Below, piece after piece: positions 46,039 through 53,959 of a stretch of DNA of 64,000 nucleotides; the stretch's first letter is position 1; each line of letters begins with the position of its first letter. The stretch comes from Chryseobacterium sp. W4I1 (lineage in GTDB: Bacteria; Bacteroidota; Bacteroidia; Flavobacteriales; Weeksellaceae), in contig NZ_JAUSXQ010000001.1 of the NCBI RefSeq assembly GCF_030816115.1, positions 2,108,001 to 2,172,000 on the forward strand. The letters are read 5' to 3'. The notes beneath the pieces are model-generated. The model did no database searches, had not been told where the DNA came from, and was given only the letters and a program-made list of their open reading frames with translations. Position numbers and translations under genes: made by a program.

Positions 46039-46407
46039 CTATTCCTGTTCTTTCCCTGATCTCTTCAAAATAGCTTCCCGCAAACGTTCTTCATGCTCAT
46101 CACCCCAGTTTCCCAATGCAGAAATAACAGGAATCAGCGTTTTACCAAAAGCTGTGAGACTATACTCTACTTTTAAAGGGACCTGTGCATAAACAATCTT
46201 TGAAACCAACCCGTGCTCTTCCAGTTCTTTCAGCTGAATATTCAATACCCGGCGGGAAGCATCGGGAATTTTACGCTGCAGTTCACTTGGGCGAAGATGA
46301 CCTTCATTGATAAACCACAGTAAACGGATTTTCCATTTACCGTAAAGCACCTCAGCGGTCAGGTCCAGGCCGCAATTTAAGTTCAGGGGAATTTTTCTTT
46401 CATGCAT
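46039..46407 (-). CDS. HxlR-family transcriptional regulator
   Basis: 122 aa winged-helix protein: LNCGLDLTAEVLYGKWKIRLLWFI (Cys near the N-terminus, GKWK), LRPSELQRKIPDASRRVLNIQLKELEEHGLV (recognition helix) and KVEYSLTAFGKTL (wing) are family signatures. It ends 22 bp from the converging yggS frame and starts divergently from an SDR gene. A large inverted repeat overlaps both promoters, so it probably regulates itself and the SDR gene. The single N-terminal Cys may sense electrophiles, as in some relatives. Confidence 0.9.
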   Translation of the reverse strand: MHERKIPLNLNCGLDLTAEVLYGKWKIRLLWFINEGHLRPSELQRKIPDASRRVLNIQLKELEEHGLVSKIVYAQVPLKVEYSLTAFGKTLIPVISALGNWGDEHEERLREAILKRSGKEQE

Positions 46408-46435
46408 TATGTAAAATTAGCCCAATCTTCCAAAA

Positions 46436-46489
46436 CAGGCAATAGGGAAAAAATTATCCCTATGCCATTCGATTTTCCCTTATTGCCTG
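46436..46489. promoter_or_regulatory. Symmetric operator with divergent promoters (HxlR site)
   Basis: Contains CAGGCAATAGGGAAAA (46436-46451) and TTTTCCCTTATTGCCTG (46473-46489), near-perfect inverted copies, with a central TCCCTATGCC half-site (46457-46466) pairing with the first. Leftward promoter: TTG (46440-46442, minus) and TAATTTTA (46412-46419, minus), spacing 20. Rightward promoter: TTG (46483-46485) and GAAATTTG (46506-46513), spacing 20. Each -33 TTG lies inside an outer half-site. Confidence 0.65.
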
Positions 46490-46531
46490 AAATGGTGATA
46501 CTTCAGAAATTTGTACCAAACAATTAAAGAA

Positions 46532-47326
46532 ATGGAAAATCAATTCAATTTCAACAACGAACTGATGGGTAAAACCGCTCTCATCACTGGTGGTACAAAA
46601 GGGGCAGGAAAAGCCATCGCAGAAAGACTGCTCAATGCAGGAGCAACTGTTATCATCACAGCAAGGAATCCACCTGAAGAAGAAAATCCTGGTTTGCACT
46701 TTATTTCAGCAGACCTCAGTATTGCTCAGGGAACTCAAAAAGTGGTGAATGAAGTGCTACAACAATTCGGAAAACTGGATATCCTCGTCAACAATCTCGG
46801 AGGTTCGGAAACCAAAGGTGGTGGCTTTACAGTATTAACCGATGACGATTGGCTTCAATCAATACAGACCAATCTCCTTTCGCCGGTACGATTAGACCGC
46901 GGATTTTTACCGCAGATGATCGAAAGAAAAACCGGTGTCATCATTCATATTGCTTCTATTCAGGCAAGGTTACCTTTATATGACAGCACACTTCCCTATG
47001 CCGCTGCCAAAGCAGGCTTGCTTAATTACAGTAAAAGTTTATCCAATGAAGTTGCCTCAAAAGGCATTCGCATTTTAACCGTATCACCCGGCTGGATCAT
47101 GACCACTGCCTCGGAAAGAATGATGCAACGAATTGCCGAGAGCAATAACTTCACCATCGAAGAAGCCACTCAAAGTGTCATGAATGCCCTTGGCGGAATC
47201 CCATTCGGAAGACCCGCACAACCAAAAGAAGTGGCTGAACTGGTAGGCTTTCTCGTTTCTCCGAGAGCAAGTTACCTCACCGGAACAGAATATGTGATTG
47301 ACGGCGGGACTATACCTACTGTTTAA
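46532..47326 (+). CDS. Short-chain dehydrogenase/reductase
   Basis: 264 aa from the ATG at 46532 (MENQFNFNNEL; a TTG start at 46511 is not needed). NAD(P)-binding TALITGGTKGAGKAIA at about residues 15-30, NNLGG at the active-site strand, catalytic Tyr-Lys in LPYAAAKAGLL and the C-terminal YLTGTEYVIDGGT. Divergent from HxlR; a SnoaL-like gene follows closely. The pair resembles inducible detoxification operons; substrate unknown. Confidence 0.87.
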   Translation: MENQFNFNNELMGKTALITGGTKGAGKAIAERLLNAGATVIITARNPPEEENPGLHFISADLSIAQGTQKVVNEVLQQFGKLDILVNNLGGSETKGGGFTVLTDDDWLQSIQTNLLSPVRLDRGFLPQMIERKTGVIIHIASIQARLPLYDSTLPYAAAKAGLLNYSKSLSNEVASKGIRILTVSPGWIMTTASERMMQRIAESNNFTIEEATQSVMNALGGIPFGRPAQPKEVAELVGFLVSPRASYLTGTEYVIDGGTIPTV

Positions 47327-47390
47327 TGGAGAGTGCACTCTTTGCATTAAAAGAATTAAAACCAAAGACAACAATTTAAAAACAGATAAA

Positions 47391-47708
47391 ATGAATTTAC
47401 CAAACATCGTTTCAAAATTAGTGAAAGCCCAAAACGAATTTGATAGCCATGCCTATGCAGACTGTTTTACTGAAACTGCCGTCGTACATGACGAAGGCAA
47501 AACCCACAAGGGAAAAACAGAAATACAAAACTGGATTGATACTGCCAATAAAGAATATAAAGCCAGCATGAAACCTCTGGGCTATAATGAGACAGGCCAT
47601 GTTTTGTCAGCGGAAATCTCTGGTAACTTTCCCGGAAGTCCGGTGATTTTGAAATACCATTTTGAGTTCAGTGAGGGACTTATTGAGTCTTTGAAGATTA
47701 CGGGCTAA
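47391..47708 (+). CDS. SnoaL/NTF2-like small protein
   Basis: 105 aa from the ATG at 47391 (the longer frame overlaps the SDR gene end). The DSHAYADCFTETAVVHDEGK start is the typical first helix and strand of SnoaL-like or DUF4440-type folds, continuing with KTEIQNWIDTANKEYKASMKP. It starts 64 bp after the SDR stop, so probably in the same transcript. A cone-shaped ligand-binding pocket is the family norm; ligand unknown. Confidence 0.75.
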   Translation: MNLPNIVSKLVKAQNEFDSHAYADCFTETAVVHDEGKTHKGKTEIQNWIDTANKEYKASMKPLGYNETGHVLSAEISGNFPGSPVILKYHFEFSEGLIESLKITG

Positions 47709-47816
47709 AAGAATCAAAGTAAATTTCCTATTTATTACATACAGAATCCTCATTAAAATAGCTTCTTCGGTATCTTTTTTGATCGTAAAATATTTAAAAC
47801 CAAACAAATACATTTT

Positions 47817-48002
47817 ATGATTAAAAAATTACTCTTGGGCTGTCTGTTTATGACAGCAGTATTATTGTCTTCATGTGATAAGTATCATAATACAACACAG
47901 GCACAGGACAGTGAGGAAGTATCAATTAAAACAGTTTCAATGGTAACTTTTGGTACCATGGCTATAGCACTTCTTGTAGCATACAGCTATCGAAGAAGGT
48001 AG
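47817..48002 (+). CDS. Small lipoprotein with C-terminal membrane segment
   Basis: 61 aa: lipoprotein signal MIKKLLLGCLFMTAVLLSSC (lipobox LSSC), a short hydrophilic stretch, then a hydrophobic helix (VTFGTMAIALLVAYSY) and RRR. Lipid anchor and a membrane helix in 40 mature residues is an unusual combination; alternatively the leader is the first of two membrane helices. Function unknown. Followed by a strong terminator. Confidence 0.7.
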   Translation: MIKKLLLGCLFMTAVLLSSCDKYHNTTQAQDSEEVSIKTVSMVTFGTMAIALLVAYSYRRR

Positions 48003-48015
48003 TAAACAAAATAAT

Positions 48016-48054
48016 AAAAAAACACCCGTTTAGATGCTAAACGGGTGTTTTTTT
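48016..48054. terminator. Bidirectional intrinsic terminator
   Basis: 18-bp stem built on AACACCCGTTTAG / CTAAACGGGTGTT with a 3-nt loop and flanking A/T runs, between the converging small lipoprotein and gcvP genes. Confidence 0.92.
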
Positions 48055-48070
48055 ATATAATTGTAAATGA

Positions 48071-50929
48071 TTACATATAAGCTTCAATCGGCTCACAGGT
48101 ACATACTAAGTTTCTGTCTCCGTAAGCTTCATCCACTCTTGATACAGAAGCAAAGAATTTGTGGTCTCTTACCCACTCCAGCGGATAAGCTGCCTTTTCT
48201 CTGCTGTATGGTTTGTCCCAAGAATCAGAGATTACCAATTGTTCAGTGTGAGGAGCGTTTTTAAGCACGTTATTCGCCTGATCTGCTTCCCCGTTGGCAA
48301 TCTCATCAATTTCTCTTTTAATAGAGATCAATGCTTCTGCAAAACGGTCGATTTCAGACTTGCTTTCAGATTCTGTAGGCTCAATCATTAATGTTCCTGC
48401 TACAGGGAAAGAAACGGTAGGTGCATGGAATCCATAGTCCATCAGTCTCTTCGCTACATCAGCGACTTCAATTCCTAAAGTTTTGAACTGACGGAAGTCT
48501 ACAATACATTCGTGAGCGACTCTTCCGTTCTCGTTTGAATATAAGATCGGGAAATGCTCTGCTAAAATTTCTTTAAGGTAATTCGCATTCATGATTGCAT
48601 GCCCTGTCGCTTTTTTCAATCCGTCTGTTCCTAACATCTTGATGTAAGAGTAAGAAATATTAAGGATCAATCCTGAACCGTAAGGTGCTGCAGAGATACC
48701 GTCGATCGCTTCTTTAGAACCGACTCTGATATTGGCATTGGAAGGAAGGAAAGGAACCAGGTGTTTAGCAACACAGATTGGGCCAACTCCAGGACCTCCA
48801 CCTCCGTGAGGAATAGCAAAAGTTTTGTGTAGATTCAGGTGACAAACGTCTGCTCCAATGTTTCCAGGACTTGTGAATCCTACCTGAGCGTTCATATTGG
48901 CACCGTCCATATACACCTGTCCTCCATGCTGGTGAATCAGGTTTGTAATTTCAATAATGTTGGCATCAAAGAATCCGTAAGTAGACGGATATGTGATCAT
49001 CACACAAGATAGGTTTTCAGAATGCTGCTCTGTTTTAGCCTTTAAATCTTCGAAATCAATTTCTCCGTTTGCAAGGTTTTTCACGACAACGATCTTCATT
49101 CCTGCCATTGCTGCAGAAGCCGGGTTGGTTCCGTGTGCCGACTGAGGGATCAATACTACATTTCTGTGACCTTCGCCTCTTGAAATGTGATATTCTCTGA
49201 TCACCATCAATCCTGCATATTCTCCCTGAGCTCCAGAGTTTGGCTGAAGAGAAGTTCCAGCGAAACCAGTGATTTCAGCTAAATCTTTCTCTAATTCTTT
49301 GATCATTTCCTGATAACCTCCCGCCTGGTCTACCGGTACAAATGGATGAACAGCTCCCCAATTATCCCACGAAAGTGGTAACATCTGAGTCGCAGCGTTC
49401 AGTTTCATTGTACAAGAACCAAGAGAGATCATTGAATGGGTTAATGATAAATCTTTTCTTTCCAAACGTTTGATGTAACGCATCAATTCCGTTTCAGTAT
49501 GGTATTTGTTGAATACGCTTTCTGTAAGAATTTCGTCTTTTCTTAAATTCTCTTCAGGAATACTGTATCCTTCTTTAATTTCTAATTTGAAGGTCTGCTT
49601 ATCTTTAAACTGAGCGAAAGAAGCCATCAGAACATTTAATTTATCCAATGTCGTACTTTCATTGATTGCAATGCTTACAACGCCTTCTGTGAAATAGTTC
49701 AGATTGATTTTATGATCAAGCATCATTCTTGACAATCTTCCTTTTTCATCTTCACTCATTGCGATTTTCACTGTATCGAAGATCGGCTCTTCAACAGTCT
49801 GGTATCCTAAAGCCTGAAGACCTCCTTTCAGAGCATTAGCCTTAAAGTGGATCTGATCTGCAATGTAATTTAATCCTTTAGGACCGTGATAAACGGCATA
49901 CATTCCAGCCATTACAGCTAAAAGAACCTGAGCAGTACAAATGTTTGAAGTTGCTCTTTCTCTCTTAATATGCTGTTCTCTGGTCTGTAAAGCCATTCTC
50001 AGTGCACGTTTTCCGTACATATCCTGAGAAACTCCGATAATTCTTCCCGGAATATCTCTTTTGTAATCTTCTTTGCAAGAGAAAAATGCAGCATGAGGAC
50101 CTCCGTATCCTAATGGAATACCGAATCTCTGAGTGGTTCCAACCGCACAGTCAGCTCCCATAGAAGCGGGTGATTTTAGTTTAACCAAAGCCATCGGGTC
50201 ACAAGCTACCGCTACCTGAAGATCTATTTTTTTGTATTCTACGATATCTTCCGTATAATCTAGTACGATCCCGTTTTTACCCGGATATTGTAATAGAACA
50301 CCGTAATAAGAATCGTCAAACGGATGGGTTTTGTGATCTCCCACTACCACTTCAATTTCCAATCCTTCTGCTTTTGTTTTAAGGACAGAAACGGTCTGTG
50401 GTAAAACAAGGTCAGAAATAAAGAATTTGTTTGCATTGGCTTTCTTCTGATCTTTTGTTCTGTTGTTAAAGAACATGTGCATAGCTTCAGCAGCAGCAGT
50501 AGATTCATCCAAAAGAGAAGCATTTGCCAGCCCAAAACCTGTAAGGTCACACACTACAGTCTGGAAATTAAGAAGCGCTTCTAATCTTCCTTGTGCAATT
50601 TCTGCCTGATAAGGGGTATAAGCGGTATACCAGCTTGGGTTTTCAAAGATATTCCTTTGAATAGCTGATGGCAAAAGTGTATTGTGGTATCCAAAACCAA
50701 TATAGCTCGTATAATCAGTATTCTTCGATGCCAATTCTTTTGAATGGTTCAGCATCTCGTATTCTGAAAGCGGTGCAGAGATCTCAAGATCCTTTTCTAG
50801 TCGGATAGAAGAAGGAATAGTCTGAGAAATTAGTTCTTCAATACTTGAAACGCCCAATCTTTCCAACATCGCCTGTTTATCGGCTTCATTAAGGGAAATG
50901 TGACGGCTCACAAACTGTTCTGTATTCAT
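48071..50929 (-). CDS. gcvP: Glycine dehydrogenase (decarboxylating), P-protein
   Basis: 952 aa single-chain P-protein of the glycine cleavage system, decarboxylating glycine and passing aminomethyl to lipoyl-H protein. Two aminotransferase-like halves; PLP Lys in HLNLHKTFAIPHGGGGPGVG (about residue 707). Conserved start FVSRHISLNEADKQAML and mid-region YTPYQAEIAQGRLEALLNFQT. Length is normal. Other gcv genes are not in the window. Promoter candidate at 50966-50996; no riboswitch seen. Confidence 0.97.
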   Translation of the reverse strand: MNTEQFVSRHISLNEADKQAMLERLGVSSIEELISQTIPSSIRLEKDLEISAPLSEYEMLNHSKELASKNTDYTSYIGFGYHNTLLPSAIQRNIFENPSWYTAYTPYQAEIAQGRLEALLNFQTVVCDLTGFGLANASLLDESTAAAEAMHMFFNNRTKDQKKANANKFFISDLVLPQTVSVLKTKAEGLEIEVVVGDHKTHPFDDSYYGVLLQYPGKNGIVLDYTEDIVEYKKIDLQVAVACDPMALVKLKSPASMGADCAVGTTQRFGIPLGYGGPHAAFFSCKEDYKRDIPGRIIGVSQDMYGKRALRMALQTREQHIKRERATSNICTAQVLLAVMAGMYAVYHGPKGLNYIADQIHFKANALKGGLQALGYQTVEEPIFDTVKIAMSEDEKGRLSRMMLDHKINLNYFTEGVVSIAINESTTLDKLNVLMASFAQFKDKQTFKLEIKEGYSIPEENLRKDEILTESVFNKYHTETELMRYIKRLERKDLSLTHSMISLGSCTMKLNAATQMLPLSWDNWGAVHPFVPVDQAGGYQEMIKELEKDLAEITGFAGTSLQPNSGAQGEYAGLMVIREYHISRGEGHRNVVLIPQSAHGTNPASAAMAGMKIVVVKNLANGEIDFEDLKAKTEQHSENLSCVMITYPSTYGFFDANIIEITNLIHQHGGQVYMDGANMNAQVGFTSPGNIGADVCHLNLHKTFAIPHGGGGPGVGPICVAKHLVPFLPSNANIRVGSKEAIDGISAAPYGSGLILNISYSYIKMLGTDGLKKATGHAIMNANYLKEILAEHFPILYSNENGRVAHECIVDFRQFKTLGIEVADVAKRLMDYGFHAPTVSFPVAGTLMIEPTESESKSEIDRFAEALISIKREIDEIANGEADQANNVLKNAPHTEQLVISDSWDKPYSREKAAYPLEWVRDHKFFASVSRVDEAYGDRNLVCTCEPIEAYM

Positions 50930-50965
50930 TTTTATTTATTAGATTTTGTTCGTAAAAAAGATTCG

Positions 50966-50996
50966 TAAAATTACATTTTTTTAAACGATTGTACAA
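50966..50996 (-). promoter_or_regulatory. Promoter for gcvP
   Basis: Minus strand TTG (50994-50996) and TAATTTTA (50966-50973), spacing 20, matching the -33/-7 elements at seven of eight positions of the -7 box; 36 bases before the ATG at 50929. Confidence 0.55.
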
Positions 50997-51418
50997 CAGT
51001 TGAAAATTGCCGAAAGAATAACGAAAATATGATATTTGTTTTAAAGAAAATGATTTGGAAAGCTCGTGTTGAGTAAAATTAAACAGCTAACTCTGGTTGT
51101 ATCCGTCATTGTCATTTTATTAAATTCATAATAATACTTATGACTGCATTAAGTATCTGTAAAACCAGCCAATATCAGCTGGTCTATTCATGCTCATCAG
51201 TAAGCCATTCATATCAATCTGAAACTGTCTGTAAAAAAATTTATCGTCTGTCAGGATTCAGGCTTTAATGACACGAAGAAAGGCCTTATTTGGAATATTT
51301 AAAAATATAAAACTTAATTTTTTTTAAGGAAACACGACTTCAATTACCCATGAACCTGTTGATTATCAGCTATTGCAATATTTATGATTTTTTATTAATT
51401 ATATTTATTCTAAATTAA

Positions 51419-51426
51419 TATATTTG
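51419..51426 (+). promoter_or_regulatory. -7 box of the Cys-rich ORF, implying a leaderless transcript
   Basis: TATATTTG exactly matches TAnnTTTG and ends 4 bases before the ATG at 51431, so transcription would start at or next to the start codon. No TTG at -33. Confidence 0.4.
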
Positions 51427-51430
51427 CAAC

Positions 51431-51583
51431 ATGAATATGATTGTCCCGTTTAAAGTACCGCCATTATCTCCTGTATTTGCATTCAATAATGAAGATATGT
51501 TGTGCGAAAAAAAATCGTGCTGTAAGAAATTCAAGAAAGGAAAAAGGTGCAAGAAATGCCCGGGTAGAAAAAAGATGGCTTAA
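51431..51583 (+). CDS. Small basic Cys-rich protein, 50 aa
   Basis: ATG 51431 to TAA 51581-51583. The N-terminal half is neutral (PFKVPPLSPVFAFNN); the second half is very basic with five Cys: LCEKKSCCKK...KGKRCKKCPG. CxxxxCC and CxxC spacing could bind zinc or iron, and the Lys run could bind nucleic acid. I know no family. It ends 1 bp from the converging DnaJ-domain gene stop. Not low-complexity by chance, but translation is unproven. Confidence 0.5.
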   Translation: MNMIVPFKVPPLSPVFAFNNEDMLCEKKSCCKKFKKGKRCKKCPGRKKMA

Positions 51584-51584
51584 T

Positions 51585-52232
51585 CTAACCGATATTTTTC
51601 AGTAGAAAATAAATGGCTATGGCCAGAATAATAATTCCCCAGATCAGCATCATGATCTTTGGCTGTCCGGATTTGTTTATTCTTGTTCTGGGCTGAGGCT
51701 TAAACATTTCTTCAACACTGCTTTTAAACTGAGCGCCATCACTCTCAAATACTTCAGTAATGGTGATTCCCTGCACTACGGTCTTATGAAGCAGAGAATT
51801 CGTCACATGAAGCAGAAGCTGAAATTTTCCATCTTTAAACTCCGTGATCTTAAATATTCTTTCTCCATAAGGTTTTTCTAAACCAAACGGCAGTACTTTC
51901 ACCACATCGGCATTGCTCGTCTGCCAGTTAATGATGATCTCCTCCCCTTTCTTCGCATGAATTTTGTTCGCTGTAAAAGTTTTTATAGCAGGCGGAACGT
52001 TGTACCTAAAGCTTTTCTGATGGCTTTCTAAATTCTGGTCGTAAGAATGCCTCTTCGAAGAATCGCTCAATATTTCATAAGCTTCCTGAATCTCACGAAA
52101 ACGTCCGGCAAAAAAGTCATCGTTATCATTCTTATCAGGATGGTATTTTAAAGATAATTTTCTATAGGCTTTTTTGATGTCTTCTTCTGAAGCATCCGGA
52201 GAAATCCCGAGAAAATAGTAGTAATCTTTCAT
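51585..52232 (-). CDS. J-domain membrane protein
   Basis: 215 aa from the ATG at 52232 ([10 protein letters not shown]; the longer frame uses TTG). J-domain at residues about 1-70 with YHPDKN (the HPD needed to stimulate Hsp70) and [14 protein letters not shown] middle beta-rich region (about 80-165) includes [15 protein letters not shown], then a linker and a C-terminal transmembrane helix ([19 protein letters not shown]). It should recruit DnaK to the inner membrane; client unknown. Confidence 0.86.
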   Translation of the reverse strand: MKDYYYFLGISPDASEEDIKKAYRKLSLKYHPDKNDNDDFFAGRFREIQEAYEILSDSSKRHSYDQNLESHQKSFRYNVPPAIKTFTANKIHAKKGEEIIINWQTSNADVVKVLPFGLEKPYGERIFKITEFKDGKFQLLLHVTNSLLHKTVVQGITITEVFESDGAQFKSSVEEMFKPQPRTRINKSGQPKIMMLIWGIIILAIAIYFLLKNIG

Positions 52233-52352
52233 TGAACTATGCAAAAATAAGGATTTATTCTTTTTTATTGGTTGCTCTTTAAGATAAAAAATGGGATTTT
52301 GTTTGAGTAAAAGTACATCTTAGTGGCTTAAGGTTTTGAAGATGCTATTGAG

Positions 52353-52380
52353 ATTGCTTCGCTGTGCTCGCAATGACGGA
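52353..52380. repeat. REP-like intergenic repeat
   Basis: ATTGCTTCGCTGTGCTCGCA then ATGACGG; imperfect inverted repeat (ATTGC/GCAAT) of the type often dispersed in bacterial genomes. Adjacent to the GC-rich hairpin at 52387-52425. Confidence 0.5.
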
Positions 52381-52386
52381 TAGAAA

Positions 52387-52425
52387 AATTCCGGCGCGGG
52401 AAGCATAGCTTCCCGCGCCGGAATT
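52387..52425. repeat. GC-rich perfect hairpin (18-bp stem)
   Basis: Left arm AATTCCGGCGCGGGAAGC, loop ATA, right arm GCTTCCCGCGCCGGAATT. All 18 pairs are perfect. Same architecture as the hairpin at 36777-36823 (GC core, 3-nt loop) but unrelated core sequence. Not followed by a T run. Confidence 0.75.
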
Positions 52426-52455
52426 AAACAAATTTCAATTTAGCTATTTAACTGC

Positions 52456-52722
52456 TTATGCTTCTGCAGTATTTTCTTTATTCGCTGTTTTGCAGCATCT
52501 TGAAGCGAATTCTTTTTTGAATTTCCCTTTCAGTTCCTGATACTGCTCATCATCCATTTCTCTGATCTTATCAGCCAATCCGAATGGTGATCTTTCTTTG
52601 ATTCCGTATTCACTGAAAATACCTTTTATAAATCTTTTTCTTTGTATTGCTTTTTTTGCAATTGCTGCAACGCCCACAACGGCTAATGCTTCAAGAGCTC
52701 CTTTTAATACTGAATTTTTCAT
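52456..52722 (-). CDS. Hypothetical small protein with N-terminal hydrophobic helix
   Basis: 88 aa: short helix ALEALAVVGVAAIAKKAIQRK, then a charged helical region (LADKIREMDDEQYQELKGKF) and a Cys-Cys pair near the C-terminus. I recognise no family. Downstream of the ECF sigma factor and the 52814-53146 membrane protein on the same strand; probably one transcript. Confidence 0.6.
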   Translation of the reverse strand: MKNSVLKGALEALAVVGVAAIAKKAIQRKRFIKGIFSEYGIKERSPFGLADKIREMDDEQYQELKGKFKKEFASRCCKTANKENTAEA

Positions 52723-52813
52723 TTTTTCAAAATTTTAAATTTTACTACTTCTTGTTTTTTTATATAGACGGATGAATTTCAATTTTACTTTACTACTTCT
52801 TAAAATTTTTAAA

Positions 52814-53146
52814 TTATCCGTTGTTTCTGTTGAAGAACCCTCCAGAACATTTGTCTTTCCAGATTTCTTTAAATTTTTCTCTTTCTTCAGGAGAAAGGCC
52901 AGCCATTTTCTCTCTCATCTTTCTTTCCTTAAAGTCTTTCATCCCTTTTCCGAAATGGAAACCTCCGAAAAGTATCTTGCTTAAAATCAGGATTCCCATC
53001 GCCTGCCAGAATGTAATGGATTTTACACCCAGGATTTCGGGAAGCAGACAGTTCCAAAGCCACATCACAATAAATGTAACGGCCAATAGGATCAGCGGCG
53101 GACATAAGAGTAAGAAAATCCAGCCTTTTTTGTGTTTATGATTCAT
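52814..53146 (-). CDS. Small membrane protein downstream of ECF sigma factor
   Basis: 110 aa with two hydrophobic helices (IFLLLCPPLILLAVTFIVMWLW and ITFWQAMGILILSKILFGG) and a charged C-terminal tail rich in Lys/Glu (SPEEREKFKEIWKDK). It starts 13 bp after the sigma-factor stop. Position suggests a membrane-linked partner of the sigma factor, but there is no anti-sigma motif. Family not recognised. Confidence 0.65.
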   Translation of the reverse strand: MNHKHKKGWIFLLLCPPLILLAVTFIVMWLWNCLLPEILGVKSITFWQAMGILILSKILFGGFHFGKGMKDFKERKMREKMAGLSPEEREKFKEIWKDKCSGGFFNRNNG

Positions 53147-53159
53147 AATTTCTTTTTTA

Positions 53160-53738
53160 CTAACTATTTAAATCTTCGTATAATTTTCTCAGCCTGTTTC
53201 TTAAATGCTTCACAGCATAGTTTTTCCTACTGATAATGGTCTTTATGTTTTCACCTTGTTCATCGGCGATCTGCTGGAGGGTCTTGTCGTTCAGTTCATT
53301 TTCAACATAGATCAGCCGCTGTTTTTCCGGAAGTTCATCCAGTGCTTCAAACAGCTTCTTCCAGATCTCATCCTGGAACATTTTCACCTCGGGACCTGCG
53401 CTTTCGTCCAACAACAGGATATCCTTGATAGAAAAGCTTCCATCTTCATCTTCATATACAAAGTCTTCAAGATTTTCGGTTTTCTTTTTACGATACCGGT
53501 CTGTGATCTTATTCGCAGTTACCCTGTACAGCCAGCCCCCTACATTTACAATCTCGGAAAGATTGGTCAGACTGCTGAACTGGAACCACACTTCCTGCAG
53601 AATATCTTCTGCATCTTCGGTGTTTTTCACTTTCGGACGAATATAAGACATCAGCTTTCCTCCGTACTTTGAAACGGTTTGTGAGATGATGCTTGCTTTC
53701 TCCTCCTGTGGCATTGTTATTTCTTCGACAACCTCCAT
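53160..53738 (-). CDS. RNA polymerase ECF sigma factor
   Basis: 192 aa. Sigma2 region DAEDILQEVWFQF and VGGWLYRVTANKITDRYRKK; sigma4 region LPEKQRLIYVENELNDKTLQQIADEQGENIKTIISRKNYAVKHLR. The first Met gives MEVVEEITMPQEEK; the second Met (MPQEEK) is an alternative start. Followed within 13 bp by a two-helix membrane protein gene, a common sigma/partner layout. Target promoters unknown. Confidence 0.9.
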   Translation of the reverse strand: MEVVEEITMPQEEKASIISQTVSKYGGKLMSYIRPKVKNTEDAEDILQEVWFQFSSLTNLSEIVNVGGWLYRVTANKITDRYRKKKTENLEDFVYEDEDGSFSIKDILLLDESAGPEVKMFQDEIWKKLFEALDELPEKQRLIYVENELNDKTLQQIADEQGENIKTIISRKNYAVKHLRNRLRKLYEDLNS

Positions 53739-53910
53739 ATTGCTATGACGGCCTGCTTTATGGTTTTACTTTAATAAATTTAAAATATTTTTCCGGAAAT
53801 CCGAATTTTCTTTTGTTAGCCGTAGTTTTAATTATTTTATTTTGTAATCATTGAGTTTAAATAAATATTCATTGTGTAAATCATTACCACCATTTGAGTT
53901 TAAATAAAAA

Positions 53911-53937
53911 AAACGGAAAGCAATACACTCTCCGTTT
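53911..53937 (-). terminator. Terminator after the S9 peptidase gene
   Basis: AAACGGA-A-AG / CT-C-TCCGTTT, 7- and 2-bp stems around a mismatch, 23 bp beyond the stop of the minus-strand gene. Confidence 0.65.
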
Positions 53938-53959
53938 CTATCATTATAAAATTGAAATT

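Larger units (their letters stand above)
50930..51430. other. Intergenic region upstream of gcvP and the Cys-rich ORF
   Basis: 501 bp between divergent genes: gcvP promoter at its left end, TATATTTG box at its right end. A short hairpin ACCAGC/GCTGGT is near 51163-51182. No ORF and no glycine-riboswitch pattern recognised. Confidence 0.5.

Noticed and set aside
50930..51060. Possible glycine riboswitch upstream of gcvP
   Set aside because: No tandem aptamer pattern or expected conserved core; only a simple promoter is visible.
53205..53672. 155-codon plus-strand ORF over the ECF sigma gene
   Set aside because: Shadow of the sigma factor in another frame; no domain and no promoter.
53848..53908. 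Repeated TTGAGTTTAAATAAA near the sigma/peptidase gap
   Set aside because: Two copies of a short AT-rich word; likely chance.
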